A stretch of 62,000 nucleotides of DNA from Diphasiastrum complanatum (taxonomy: Eukaryota > Streptophyta > Lycopodiopsida > Lycopodiales > Lycopodiaceae). Below the pieces are notes generated by a model. The model saw only the letters and a list, made by a program, of their open reading frames with translations, made no database searches and had not been told where the DNA came from. The position numbers and the translations under genes were made by a program. Shown here one piece after another: positions 32,831-44,559 of this stretch; position 1 is the stretch's first letter, and the number at the start of each line of letters is the position of its first letter. The stretch covers positions 27,393,192 to 27,455,191 of the forward strand of contig CM055097.1 in assembly GCA_029204225.1 (NCBI GenBank), written 5' to 3'.

Positions 32831-33540
32831 AACATATTGTTAGAGGATTGCTAGACATTGTACATTCAGATATTTGTGGCCCGATGAAAAATCCTTCGCT
32901 GAAGGATGCAAAGTATTTTATAGCTTTTATTGATGAATTTTCCAGAAGGACTTAGGTGTATTTTATAAAGAAAAAATCAAAAACTTTCCACTGCTTCAGA
33001 ATCTTCAAAAAGAGTGGAGAAAAGGAGATTGGACGGACGATCAAGGCTCTAAGATCATACAATGGTGGAGAATATATCTCTATAGAGTTTAAGGAGTACT
33101 GCCAAAGCCAAGGCATTGAGCAGCAATTCATCACTCCTTACAGTCCTCAATCTAATGGCTTAGCCAAGAAGAAGAACCGTACCCTAGTTGAATCTGCCAA
33201 ATGTATACTAGTGCATGCATCGTTGCCCAAGAAATTCTAAGCTGAAGTTGTCTCCACTGCAGCTTACGTCCAGAATAGATATTGGACCAAGGCCCTCTCT
33301 GGAAAGACACTTCACGAGATGTGGACAGGCTCTAAGCCTTCTGTGAAGAACCTAAGAGTGTTTGGGTGTGTTGCCTACGCACAGATCCCAAAAGACACGA
33401 GGAAGAAATTGGACTTCCAAGGTCTCAAGACCATCCTGATTGGATATACTTCATCTGATAATACATACAAGCTGTATGATCCTGATACCTAGCAAATCTT
33501 GTATAGCTGGGATACAGTCTTTATCGAGGATTAGTTCATC
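32830..33540 (+). pseudogene. copia integrase
   Basis: HSDICGPMKNPSLKDAKYFI and AFIDEFSRRT carry both the D and the FIDEFSR motif; a TAG then replaces Trp. 32956-33240 reads ALRSYNGGEYISIEFKEYCQ, with Tyr in place of the catalytic Asp of SDNGGE, then YSPQSNGLAKKKNRTLVESA. The C-terminal domain 33250-33540 shows VQNRYWTKALSGKTLHEMWT, FGCVAYAQIPKDTRKKLDFQ and ILIGYTSSDNTYKLYDPDT. Confidence 0.82.
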
Positions 33541-33779
33541 AACATCAAATGCAAGGATGTTGCTCCAAGAGAACCTTCATCACCTGCCATTGACACGACT
33601 ATCTGAGCTTCTGAGTCATGCATGTTTATTGTCAACCCACTTCGTGACAGCGAATCAGACGAAGATGTTGCTGCTACCCAGCAACAAGTCCGAGGAGTGG
33701 TTCATCAGTCGAATCCTCCGAGAAGATCAAGCCGAGGGCGCACATAGCCCACAAGGTATACTCCTAAGTCTGCATGTCT

Positions 33780-34660
33780 CTTGATACACGAACCGACTAC
33801 AGTCGAAGAGGCACTTAGCCAACCAGACTCTGATCTATGGAGAAAAGCTATGGACAGAGAGTACTCCTCTCTGATCAAGAACCAGATGTGGTCACTAGTC
33901 AAAGCTCCTATTGGCTGCAATATAATTGATTGCAAATGGAGCTTCAAGGTCAAATACAATGCCAATGGAGCAATTGATTGAATGAAGGCAATACTAGTAG
34001 CACGAGGATTCACTCATATCTCCAACGTTGACTACAGTGAGACTTTCAGTCCAGTAGTCAAACATTCGTCAATCCGAATGCTCCTGTCTTATGCTACAGC
34101 TGTCGACCTCAAAGTACATCAACTTGATGTACAAACAGCCTATCTGAATGGAGTTATACAAGAAGATATCTACATGATCCGACCCGAAGGATACATTTTG
34201 GAAGGTATGAAGAATCATGTCTGTAATTTCCACAAAGCACTTTACGGCTTGAAACAGTCTGCCAGAGCTTGGTTTCAGAGGATCAACACATTCCTCATCG
34301 AACAAGGATTCAAACCAAGCACTGCTGATTGCAACATCTATTCCAAGTCAGTGCAACAATCCTTCATTATCATCACCTTCTATGTGGATGATACATTGCT
34401 CTTCAACAACAATAGCAATATGGTCAAGGATTCAAAGCAGATGCTGTTTTCAGAGTTTGACATGACTGATCTGGACGAAGCTCACTTTTGTCTGGGCATT
34501 CAAATCCACAAAAACAGAGTGAAACGACTGATTTACATCACTCAACAAAGGTATCTTCACAATGTTCTTAACAGATACAATCTAATGAATTGTAAATTAG
34601 CTCACTCACCGATGGATCCAGGCCTACATTTATCAAAGGACCAATGTCCCTAGACCAAGC
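33780..34660 (+). pseudogene. copia reverse transcriptase
   Basis: EPTTVEEALSQPDSDLWRKA, KWSFKVKYNANGAID with TGA in place of Arg at about 33979, then ILVARGFTHISNVDYSETFS, HQLDVQTAYLNGVIQEDIYM, HKALYGLKQSARAWFQRINT and the catalytic box FYVDDTLLFNNNS. The thumb follows with FCLGIQIHKNR and RYNLMNCKLAHSPMDPGLHL to 34653. One frame apart from single stops; catalytic Asps intact. Confidence 0.88.
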
Positions 34661-34674
34661 AGGAAGAGGAGCAG

Positions 34675-35312
34675 ATGAGAGAGTATCCTTATCAATCGAT
34701 ACTTGGATCTCTCATATACGCAATGGTTTGTACAAGACTAGATATCTCTTTTGTAGTAACCTCACTTAGCCAATATATGGCTAATCTTAGCAATACCCAT
34801 TGGAAGGCTCTCATAAGAGTCATGAGATATATTCGAGCTACCATGGACCAGTACATCTGCTATGGAAATGTCAGCAACGACAATCTTCATCAGCTCAGTG
34901 GATATTTTGATGCAAGCTGGGGAGGAGATGTAGACAATCATAAGTCCACATCTGGATTTACATTCTTCTTCAACGGCGGTCCTATTTCATGGAACAGTCG
35001 TAAGCAAACCTCTATCGCACTTTCTTCTACGAAAGCAGAATACATTGTTGCTTCTCAATCTATTAAGGATGCGTTTTGGTTGATAAATTTACAATAAGAT
35101 GTTAATCTGTATCAGTACAGCTCTAAAATTTTATTTTGTGATAGTCAAAGTGCTATTGCCTTATTGGCCAACCCTAGATTTCACTCTAGGAGTAAGCACA
35201 TTGAAATCAGATATCACTACATCAGGGGCAAGGTTCTCAACAAGAAGGTGAGCTTAACGTACTGCAGAACGCAGGACATGGTTGTAGACATAGTCACGAA
35301 AGCATTAAGTGT
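34675..35312 (+). pseudogene. copia RNase H, 3' end lost
   Basis: YPYQSILGSLIYAMVCTRLD, YFDASWGGDVDNHKSTSGFT, FFNGGPISWNSRKQTSIALS and STKAEYIVASQSIKDAFWLI, then a TAA at 35095 and DSQSAIALLANPRFHSRSKH with VVDIVTKALS. The sequence then switches to the opposite-strand copia near 35312. Confidence 0.86.
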
Positions 35313-36533
35313 TAATGCACACAACCACACTTACTTATCATACAAGCATCTCCAATGAGCTCAACATCAAGCCCCTTGTCAATCATTTGACTAACACTAA
35401 GCAAGTTCTTAGTGATTGAAGGAATGTACAATACATTTTCAAGATTAGCTTTCCTATTTGTTGAAAGAGAAATAGGAATTGTGCCTATGCCTTTGATGTC
35501 ACATTGACCATCATTTGTAGTGTAGATGATGTTGCTCTCTCCCTCATAAGACAATAAGGATGAAAAGTATTCCTTATGTCTTGTCATGTGAGATGAGGCT
35601 CCACTATCAATCCACCAAGGATCATTCCCATCTATATGTGCAAGAAAACTTGAAGTCATAACAAGAGATTCAGAAATGCTATCCTCTTCTTCAACTATTG
35701 CTAGATTTCCTTGCCTCTCACCTTGCTCTCTTTTCTTCTTATGACATTCATTAGCAAAATGACCTTTTATCCCACAATAAAAGCACTTGAACTTTGACTT
35801 ATCTTTCTTTCTAAAAGAAGTAGAAGAGGAGGAGGAAGAGTGATCATCATGATCCAAGTTACCACCTTTGGACCATTTCCCTTTGCCTTTACCTTTGCCT
35901 TTGACTTTGCCTTTTGTGAAGAAAGTCTCTTCACCTCCACCTTGCAAGGATGCACCATCAAGCTTTGATTGCAACCTATGTTCTTCAGCCAATAAGATTT
36001 CTTGCAAGCACACTTGGCAAGACTCTTTGAATGGCAAACCTTTGCACAAGGTTAGCATGTTCATCTAGCAAACCATTCAACATAACCTGGACTATTTCAC
36101 CATCTTTTATGTTTTCATCAATACATGCTAGATCATCACTTAAGGACTTAACCCTCAAGACAAATGCATGAGCACTTTCACCCTCTCTTTGCCTACTAGA
36201 AAATATTTGCCTCCTTAGGGTCAATACCCTATATGTGGACTTTGATTCAAAGAGCTTCTTCAAGGCATTCCATGCCTCACTTGCACTTTGACATTTACCA
36301 ACTTCCTTGAGAAGTTCATTGGTAATAATTTTAATGATATGAAGAGCCCTTTTGGCCTTCTTATCAAACCTTTTTTGCTCTTGAACTGTGGGTGGTCTCT
36401 CTTCAGTTCCTGCAACCATGTCCATGAGTTCATTCAACTCAAGTAAGGATTCCATCCTCACTTTCCAGGTAGAGTAGTTTGATGAACTCAACCTATCATT
36501 AGTTTCTAACATGATCCCCCCATTGGAAGCCAT
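35312..36533 (-). pseudogene. copia gag-protease
   Basis: ATG 36533 opens MASNGGIMLETNDRLSSSNY, then STWKVRMESLLELNELMDMV and ASEAWNALKKLFESKSTYRV to about 35990. A frameshift near 36000-36060 moves to the second frame, with a Lys/Gly-rich stretch, the perfect knuckle CFYCGIKGHFANEC, the protease site WWIDSGASSHMTRHKEYF and NVLYIPSITKNLLSVSQMID. The active site and knuckle are intact; only the frameshift and 3' truncation spoil it. Confidence 0.88.
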
Positions 36534-37660
36534 GAATATAATGATTCTTCAACTTTTAGTCTCTATCCTAATACACCTAACACTCACTTTACTCTCAACA
36601 AATGATGGATAAGGAGATCTCAGAAGATCTAGGACCCTAAAACACTTCTATCTTGAACCTGGCTGGTTTCCAAGCATAGAAAGAAAGATTGAAAGCACAT
36701 GCAACACTTTGCACACACTAAGAATGGATTACAAACTCAAACCAACCTGAACACAATCTTGCTTAAGCTCTCAAACTTTCCAGCAAGTGACCAAATCAAG
36801 TTATGGTGTGAAGAGTTATTTGCATTCTTAGAAAATACAAAAGACTAGGCTGCCAAGAATACCTAGAATTGAACAAACTTGATCAACATATGATCAACAC
36901 ACTAAGATATTGACTCAACCTGTAAAACCACATGTAAACCACACTTCTAAAAGTTTATAAACTCCATCAAGTGATAAATACAAGCTCTAGAGGTGAATGA
37001 AAGATCACACTTAGTGAATCACAATACTAGCTTCACTAGCTTGTCAAATCTTGGTGTTTAGATGTAGATCTAAGATCACTTCACATGAGAATGTTCCTCA
37101 ACCTATTAAGAACCTGAAAACACATTTGCATAATGGTTAAAACCTTCCAGCAAATTCTCCAATAAAATTACATTAGGAGAGTTACGTACATGCTCAACAA
37201 AGTACACCAAAATTTATGCAAAAGATTGTTGACAATTTGTTCACCCAAAAGGGGATCTTTCATCCAAGTGGGAGCTTTGCTCAGCCTTTTGGAGAAATAC
37301 AAAATCACTCAAAGAGTATTTGTCATCCACTTAAGGAGAATGTTCATCCACTTAAGGAGAGTGTTCATCCACAGAAGTGGAGATTGTCAACAATACATTG
37401 AACAGAACATTGTTAGTATTGAATATGTACAAGCCTCACAATCAACAAATGATTAGGTGTTATGATCCAATCTAAAATAGCTTCTTCTCAGTCTTTGATC
37501 TTAAACATACCTGAAATATGATTTTGATCCACAAGTTCAACTCACAAAACAAAGGTTAGTAAGATTTGATCAACAATGCAATGCATAATCATGCTAGAAC
37601 TTGATCAAACATCCAAATATCACCATAAATGGAAACCTTACTAAAAGTAACAGCCAACTA
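36534..37660 (-). other. copia 5' leader, non-coding
   Basis: Between the primer site and gag ATG, unusually long for a copia leader. No protein motif. A short direct repeat (AAGGAGAATGTTCATCCACT and its neighbour AAGGAGAGTGTTCATCCAC) occurs near 37333-37375. Confidence 0.6.
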
Positions 37661-37672
37661 GCTCTGATACCA
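37661..37672 (-). promoter_or_regulatory. Primer binding site, initiator tRNA-Met
   Basis: The minus strand reads TGGTATCAGAGC, a perfect match, with the LTR (TGTAAAAAAAGTGG) starting at 37673. Confidence 0.92.
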
Positions 37673-38413
37673 TGTAAAAAAAGTGGATCTTGAATGGATC
37701 CAAACTCCCAAAATACTTGGCTAAGATCTTTGCACAACAAGCTACAAAAGCTAGAAATGGCAAAGCATCCTAATGCTACCTTTGATACACATGAACTTGA
37801 CAAAGCATTCAAGAGACAAAAGAAACTAATAAAAGGTACTGATGGCAGCCAAAAACAATAGCATACCAGCCCTACAACAACAGCCTACCACTTTTGGAAA
37901 CCTCTTAAGATCATACACAAAAGCTTGAAGACAATACACAAAGCAATGCTCTCAATGGAGGAAGAAACTGTGACAATGATCTATTGATCTCTCTTAACAA
38001 TACAATAAGTTTCTCCAACCTCTTCTCCACGAATTTCAGTCTAATATAGGTGAGAGAGATGACTCTCTCTCCTCTCTCTAGAACTTAGGACCCATTTTTT
38101 TAGGGCACCAGTAGCCTAAAATAGCCAATTTTGGCCTATACGTCCAAATAACATGATTTTGGTGTCATTTTGAAGGTCCTGAAGTTTGGGACTTCTTTAA
38201 TATGAAATATATACTAAAATAAAAGTATCTAGGCCTCTTTCACATGCGTGAAAGGTTAGATCCAAAACTATGTACAAAAATTGCCAATTTAGGCCTCAAA
38301 CTAGCTAGGAAATGTTGACAATTTTCACAATCAACTTATCTTAGAAACCATACAAGATATTGCATAAAACTTTGAAAATTAGCTTGATTTTGTGTACTAA
38401 GAAATTAGCTAAC
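37673..38413. repeat. LTR-derived stretch, two abutting elements
   Basis: The left edge is the start of the 5' LTR of the minus-strand copia (TGTAAAAAAAGTGGATC). The right edge ends GCTAACA at 38413, followed by a leader homologous to the Tat-like element; its complement TGTTAGCTAATTTCTTAG resembles that family's LTR start. So a copia LTR and a plus-strand Tat-like LTR lie back to back or nested. I could not place the join. Confidence 0.5.
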
Positions 38414-38750
38414 ACTGCAAATGTGATCCCCACATAACGAACCCAGAGTCAAGAAAATTTTATTTATAATGACCTATGCAGGCTTAGTATACTCCATTGT
38501 GTAATGCTAATTGCTCAATGAACTTTGTGTTAATGTAGTTTGAAAACCCTAGTTCATAATTTTCTCATCTATTGGGCATGGAGTCGGGTTCTCAGCAACA
38601 ATATCCAAGGCCATTGACTAAGCCCTAGAATTAAGTAGTGACAGATCTTCATGGTACTTGCATCACATGCATCTCGTGCACCTACATAGGTTTATGCTCC
38701 CACTCCCCACTAATTTTCTATATGCCCATCTCAGATCCATGCATTTCGGG
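38414..38750 (+). mobile_element. Leader fragment of a Tat-like LTR element, plus strand
   Basis: Homologous in reverse orientation to about 9480-9800: shared blocks include ACATAACGAACCC, ATTGTGTAATGCTAA, GGCATGGAGTC and GGTTCTCAGCAACAATA-like sequence. No coding sequence. It marks a second family member that has lost its interior and 3' LTR. Confidence 0.75.
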
Positions 38751-39092
38751 GATATGGTAATGCAATCTCTTTATAAGGTAGCAAATAATGGATGCAGATG
38801 ATTTTGATACGTGTCTAGAGGTGTTGTTGAAAAACAGTAAGTGGATCCATTCTCTTTGCCTAATCACTTTTCCAACAAGGGCTTTTAAGAACTCACTCCC
38901 ATCTCTCAATTATTTTTTTTTGAAACATGTATATATATAAGTTTCTATATCACTCACCCATCCCACTTATAATATTTTCAGTGTCCCCATTTTTTCTCTC
39001 TGACCCACCCCATGCTCCTAAATCATGCACTCATGTCCATTCAAGCGATATACCAAGGCATATGCCCTCACTAATGCAATGCAATTATGCAT
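38751..39092. other. Short stretch, nothing recognised
   Basis: No frame or motif. It may continue the Tat-like leader but is too diverged to align by eye. It ends at the target site ATATG (39093-39097). Confidence 0.4.
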
Positions 39093-39097
39093 ATATG

Positions 39098-39928
39098 TGT
39101 GGAAAAAGTACAAAAAGGACCAAGAGTGGATCTTAATCTGATCCTCAAGAGGGATTGGTTGTCAAATTCCTTGATCTATCAATGTACTTGAGATTAAGAT
39201 CAATCTAGATCAATTCTAGACACAAAATCCTAACAAGAACAATCATTAATTGAAGGTAGGTGTACTTTTTGGTTTCCCACGTGTGAAACCATGTCTGAGT
39301 ATGGACTCCAACTTGAAAATCAAGTACACATTGATAGCACCTCAAAACAATCAAAACAAATGTAGACAAATGGAGAGAATCACTCAAAATTGCTTCCAAA
39401 ACCAAGATTGGTGTCTCACAATGATTATGGCCAAATGTGGCTCTATATATACAATAAGTGGGAGCTCGTGGTATTGATCATCCCTCTGATCCCACATGCG
39501 TGAAGGTGCTTTGTCATATCATGATTCATCATGCAAAACTAACACTTGGACAAAACCTTCTATTTTGAGCACTTTTGGTCCATTTTTCTTCTATATGGAT
39601 ATCTACTTGGAAATCTTCTAGAAGTCAAAATTCGCCTACTTTAGCTTATTCACACATGTGAGCTATCCTCTACACATGTGATATGACACCTAACCAAATG
39701 ATGTGGTTCATGCAATCAATAGATTGATGCCATGTGTCATATGTCTAGAAAACTAGTTTTTGGCCTTTTTAGCCACTAGAACTTGAATTAAATCATATGT
39801 ACAACCTATATGATTATGGTACATGACAAGTACACTATTTTCACACGTGAGAACAGGCTCCACACATGGTAATCATCCTATGTACATGATTTCTGGCCTC
39901 TACCAAGCTTATTTTTGCATTTTTCACA
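39098..39928 (-). repeat. 3' LTR of the non-autonomous element
   Basis: 831 bp, TGTGGAAAAAGTAC to ATTTTTCACA. It differs from the right LTR by only a few percent by eye, pointing to a fairly recent insertion. Inside it CTCCTCAAAAATCTAGC is the complement of the polypurine tract. Confidence 0.94.
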
Positions 39929-40065
39929 CTCCTCAAAAATCTAGCTTGGTAGATCTAGCTTGATGGAAAACATGATGATCTTGAACTTGACTCCATGGGC
40001 TGAATTGGTCTTTGCTGGTTCAAAAGGTGTGAAGATCAGCCAATGAGCTTGATGTTGATCTGAAA

Positions 40066-41847
40066 TCACCATATCCATGATAGTGCTTCTTTGACATTGA
40101 CATCTTTGATGAACTTGAGAGCTTTGCACCATCCTAGCACCTCCAAAATTGATTCCTTCCAATTTTCATGTAGATGCTTGACCTTGAGGCTTGCTCCTTC
40201 TTCATGTGCATGTTCCTTCATGTGAAAATAAAGATTTCTTCTTGATTTATTAGGATCAGAAAGATCTAACATCATGTTACCACGATCTAGAGAATTAGAC
40301 TCATCCAAATTGGCAAGACTATGCATGTTATAATAACAAAGTGTTTGCATCATATCTTCATGCCTGTTTACCATGCTAATCTCAGATCCAATGAGGCTAA
40401 ATACTTCATTATGGAGATAAGTGTCTTTAGAAGATGATTCACTTACTCTCGTAAAGAGTTTACAATTTGCCTCAATACAAATTTTCAAACTATGAGTGAA
40501 CAAATCACTTTTGCTCTTGCATGACTTAAGAGCATACATTTGATGAAATAACCATTTGCTTTCTAATTGATTTAAAATCAATCTCAACCTTTTAAGAACA
40601 TCATCTATGTTCTCAAGAGAAACTTCATACTCAACTAGTATGGCTTTACTCCAATTTTGAGATGCAATGATCTCACTAAAGCAAATTGATTTATCAAATG
40701 ACATAAGAGAAGTAAGTATGATATGTATACCACATGAGATATGCTCCTCTTTCCCTTGAAATGTGAGCCACATGGAATCAACCATATTTCTTGAGTTTTT
40801 TTTTGGAATCACAACTTGAGAAGATCTCTCCTCCTCAATCCTTGGCACACTTGAACCTTGAGATGATTCTTTAAGATCCTCTTCATGGTGCGCCTTCTTG
40901 ATGGAAATCCGTTACTTCCATGTCTCATAATGATCACAACAACTATGACCACACAATATGCACTTCCTATGATTATTAAAATTACTTATGCTAGAAACAT
41001 AAGTCCAAAAATCACCACAACTTGGCATGATTTTTCTAATATTGAAATCAAAAGGCATTTCCATCTCAATAAGGCTAACTACTTGCTTATGGATATAAGT
41101 GTCCACTTTGGATGCTTCACTTATTCTCATAAGAAGTTTACAACTTGCCTTTAAGATTGAAAACTTACAATTTTCATCTTTATGAATGAAGACATCATTC
41201 ATGATCTTATTGAAACCAAAAGATCTTGCATTATGAAGACATTTCCATTTCCTTGACTTCATAACTAATGTAAGCTTACAAGGAAAACATATTTTTCTAT
41301 CTTTTAAGGCATCACACTCAACTAGTATTGCCTTAATCCACCTTTGAGATTCAAAAATCTCTTCAAAGCAAAATGGTTCTTCATAAGTTGACATGAGAGC
41401 ATAAATGAAACTATTTTCATTTTGTGATTGCTCCTTATTCTTGATTGATTTCTCTTGGATAATAACAATAAGTTTGAACTTGTCCAAAGTTCCAAGCAAA
41501 ATACTTTCCAAGGACATAAAATAAATCCAAGTTACTTTCATGAAAGTGACATCTATCTTTGCATCTTGAACCAAACAATTCACTTCCAAAATAAAAATTT
41601 CAAAAGATTTGACATGTGTCGTGGACTCTTGAAGACAAATCTTGCAAGTCCTTGTGAGACTCCAAGCCTCATTCACCTTTCCACAAAGGAAACACCTTTT
41701 CTTGGACTTGTCCTTCTTGTATTTGCATTTTGAACTGAAGCTCCATCCTACACCTCGGCCCCCTTGCTTTGGTTTTTCTTGGATGGATTGGTCTTCTTTT
41801 TGTAGCATCTTGAGGAAAAATATCCTTCCTTGCCACAAAGGTTGCAC
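40066..41847 (-). pseudogene. Long frame of the non-autonomous element: zinc knuckle plus duplicated integrase-RT linker
   Basis: One phase of 594 codons with a single in-frame stop (TAA 40912-40914). The first part has a Cys-rich segment CFLCGKVNEAWSLTRTC, then EEPFCFEEIFESQRWIKAIL, like the copia stretch EEPTSFEEANKPQYWRKAM just before RT. It then reads KLLMRISEASKVDTYIHKQV. The second part repeats this order: FSEIIASQNWSKAILVEYE, then KLFTRVSESSSKDTYLHNEV, so the module is a divergent tandem duplication. No catalytic motif. Whether it makes a protein is unknown; the long frame in a structurally intact element is suggestive. Confidence 0.7.
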
Positions 41848-41969
41848 TTAGGATCCTTTCTTTCCTTCAATAGGATGCCACCTATTGATGCCATGTGAAT
41901 AAAAACCTGTGATATGATTCTACAAATGTAATTTGTGACTTTCAAGAGACTATATTTGAACATCTTCAA
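41748..41969 (-). pseudogene. gag start fused to zinc knuckle
   Basis: Contains MASIGGILLKERKDPKCNLC: the gag start (compare MASNGGIMLE in the 36533 copia) runs directly into the knuckle CNLCGKEGYFSSRCYKKK, in which Tyr replaces the zinc His. The body of gag is deleted. It overlaps the 40066-41847 frame in another phase, so a frameshift links the two. Confidence 0.7.
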
Positions 41970-43564
41970 TAATCTAGAATGATCTACAAAAGATCTAGCA
42001 CAAACCTAAGAATCAATTTTCAAACTAATGACTAGTCACTTGGAAACTTTGCTTTGATCACTAAGACAAAAGCACACAATCTTTGAATCAAATCACAAAA
42101 GAAATCAGATCCAATCTCCTACTGGACTCATCAAAAACCAATGACTCTCTTTTTTTGAAAGTTGAAATGGATATGAAAAAGATTTGACACCTAGTTTTTT
42201 CTTTTCACTTGACTAGTTCTCTCAACACTTGAGATTTTTGAACAAAAGATGAGTTTTGTTTCAAATACATGAAAATCAAACTTAATCACTTCTTTTGGAC
42301 TCACTCTTGACCCAAATAATCTCACACTTGAGATTTAGAATGAATTTGATTTGATTTGACAACAAACTATACCACCAATTTTTCACAAAGCTTAAAAAAT
42401 TAGACAACTAGAGATTCACAAAGATCTCAACCATGCATGAATACTCAAATATGGACTCCTCCTCATTCTAGACATCCAATTTGGTTATATTTTTAGGACT
42501 TGGTCACATTGATTCTCACAAAGAAAGTTGAATAGAACTAATTTGAGTTTCATACATACTATGTCAATTTTTGCTCAATAAATTGAATTCAATCACTCCT
42601 ATTGGATTCCACCAATTACTCTACTTTTTAAGACTTGGAATGAAATTCAAAATCAAAAGTTGTGACTTTTCTCACTAAGATATTGTGCTTCAAAGAGCTA
42701 ATGCCACTTAGAAAGATTTGATCACCTAGGAGAATACAAATTCTCCACCAATAACAACACAAAATGAGCTTCTAGATCTTGCCTTCTACAAAGGAAGGAA
42801 CTCTTAGAAAATTGGATCTCTCTCTACACATTTGCCATAGACACCTTAGTGACTCTTTTTAAACCTCACAAACACTCAAACAAATTGAGTAGGATTGAAT
42901 AATGTGACTTGGATCTCAATCTCTTTTCTAGAACTTTCAATTGAAGTCAATCTATGTCAAATTCTACAAAAGATTTGCATAGATGCTCTATATGCACTAG
43001 AAACTCTCAAAGGTTTCACTTGGAGGACAGATCCAAGGATGTTTTCTAGCAAATTGATGCTTCTAAACTTGACCCTATCACTCTTGAACAAATCTAGAGT
43101 GATGTTATAATGGATTTCAACCTCTCACCTTGCATATCGCTCCTTAATCTATGATTTTTAGCAAAATCTCTCTAAACTTCAACATGCACTCAAAAAATCA
43201 GAGATAATCAATTAATGCACCTAATTCAAGCTTCAAATTTAATTTCTTGACTGATCTAATCCAAGAACTAATCAAGGGATTAGATTCTCTATAGAAAATG
43301 CTTGATTTTGCACCAAAAATCACTCAAATTGGGTATGAGTCAAATTCTACAAATTTTTAAAATTTCTCAGTCAAAACCAGAGTTGTATGGCCTCACACAT
43401 GTGAAAAGAGTTCCTACAGCCCAGAACAAGATCTGAACCAAAAATTTTGAGGATAGCTATCAAATCCAACTCGCTACACAAAATTTGACTAGTTTCCAAA
43501 AAACTGCTAATTTTGGCTTTGATTTGGATTAACCCTATCAATTTCAACAAAACCTCTTGTACTA
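41970..43564 (-). other. Leader of the non-autonomous element
   Basis: 1.6 kb between the primer site and the gag-like start, AT-rich with no frame of note. In an element moved by foreign enzymes this is where a packaging signal would be expected; nothing specific can be pointed to. Confidence 0.6.
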
Positions 43565-43577
43565 GGCTTTGATACCA
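43565..43577 (-). promoter_or_regulatory. Primer binding site, initiator tRNA-Met
   Basis: The minus strand reads TGGTATCAAAGCC directly abutting the LTR at 43578, one mismatch from TGGTATCAGAGCC. Confidence 0.88.
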
Positions 43578-44410
43578 TGTGGAAAAAGTACAAAAAGGAC
43601 CAAGAGTGGATCTTAATCTGATCCTCAAGAGGGATTGGTTGTCAAATTACTTGATCTATCAATCTACTTGAGATTAAGATCAATCTAGATCAATTCTAGA
43701 CACAAAATCCTAACAAGAACAATCATTAATTGAAGGTAGGTGTACTTTCTGGTTTCTCACGTGTGAAACCATGTCTGAGTACGGACTCCAACCTGAAAAT
43801 AAAGTACACATTGATAGCACCTCAAAACAATCAAAACAAATGTAGACAAATGGAGATAACCACTCAAAATTGCTTCCAAAACCAAGATTGGTGTCTCACA
43901 ATGATTATGGCCAAATGTGGCTCTATATATACAATAAGTGGGAGCTCGTGGTACTGATCATCCCTCTGATCCCACATGTGTGAAGGTGCTTTGTCATATC
44001 ATGATTCATCATGCAAAACTAACACTTGGACAAAACCTTCTATTTTGAGCACTTTTGGTCCATTTTTCTTCTATATGGAGATCTACTTGGAAATCTTCTA
44101 GAAGTCAAAATTCGCCTACTTCAGCTTATTCCACACATGTGAGCTGTCCTCTACACATGTGATATGACACCTAACCAAAGGATGTGGCTCATGCAATCAA
44201 TAGATTGATGCCATGTGTCATATGTCTAGAAAACTAGTTTTTGGCCTTTTTAGCCACTAGAACTTGAATTAAATCATATGTACAACCTATATGATTATGG
44301 TACATGACAAGTACACTATTTTCACATGTGGGAACAGGCTCCACACATGTGTAATCATCCTATATACATGATTTTTGGCCTCTACCAAGCTTATTTTTGC
44401 ATTTTTCACA
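43578..44410 (-). repeat. 5' LTR of the non-autonomous element
   Basis: 833 bp with the same ends as the left copy, followed by the target duplication ATATG. Confidence 0.94.
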
Positions 44411-44507
44411 ATATGGATGGATCAACTAATATTGAGATGGATGGTTCACACGATCTATGTGTATATGATGCGAGTGTAAGTGAGTGTACTCATGTCTTTT
44501 GCTTCCC

Positions 44508-44526
44508 ATTATTATTATTATTATTT
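44508..44526. repeat. Short (ATT)n repeat
   Basis: Six units of ATT in an otherwise ordinary stretch. Confidence 0.85.
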
Positions 44527-44559
44527 TCATAAACATTTCCTATCTACTGATAGGCTCTC

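Larger units (their letters stand above)
30152..35312 (+). mobile_element. Ty1/copia retrotransposon, 3' truncated, many stops
   Basis: Plus strand: 5' LTR 30152-31216, primer site 31217-31228, gag from 31374, decayed protease and pre-integrase about 32230-32830, integrase 32830-33540, RT 33780-34660, RNase H 34675-35312. The 3' end of RNase H and the 3' LTR are replaced at about 35312 by a minus-strand copia. Many stops are single-base changes in otherwise readable frames. The LTR shares its 3' three quarters with the solo LTR at 45949. Confidence 0.88.
35312..37672 (-). mobile_element. Ty1/copia fragment: leader, gag, protease
   Basis: Minus strand. Primer site 37661-37672, 1.1-kb leader 36534-37660, gag and protease 35312-36533. 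Everything after the protease is missing: the frame ends at the junction with the plus-strand copia near 35312, so the two elements meet tail to tail. Its gag and protease resemble those of the 1612-6687 copia (same knuckle spacing and WWIDSGASSHMT). Confidence 0.86.
39098..44410 (-). mobile_element. Complete non-autonomous copia derivative with perfect target duplication
   Basis: Both LTRs (39098-39928 and 43578-44410) are whole and nearly identical, and ATATG flanks both ends (39093-39097 and 44411-44415). The minus-strand primer site TGGTATCAAAGCC abuts the right LTR. The interior is 3.65 kb: a 1.6-kb non-coding leader, a gag start joined to a zinc knuckle, and a long frame (40066-41847) built from the knuckle and the integrase-RT linker. 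Protease, integrase and RT catalytic domains are all absent. The LTRs match those of the copia at 1612-6687, a likely relative of the element that supplied its enzymes. Confidence 0.92.
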
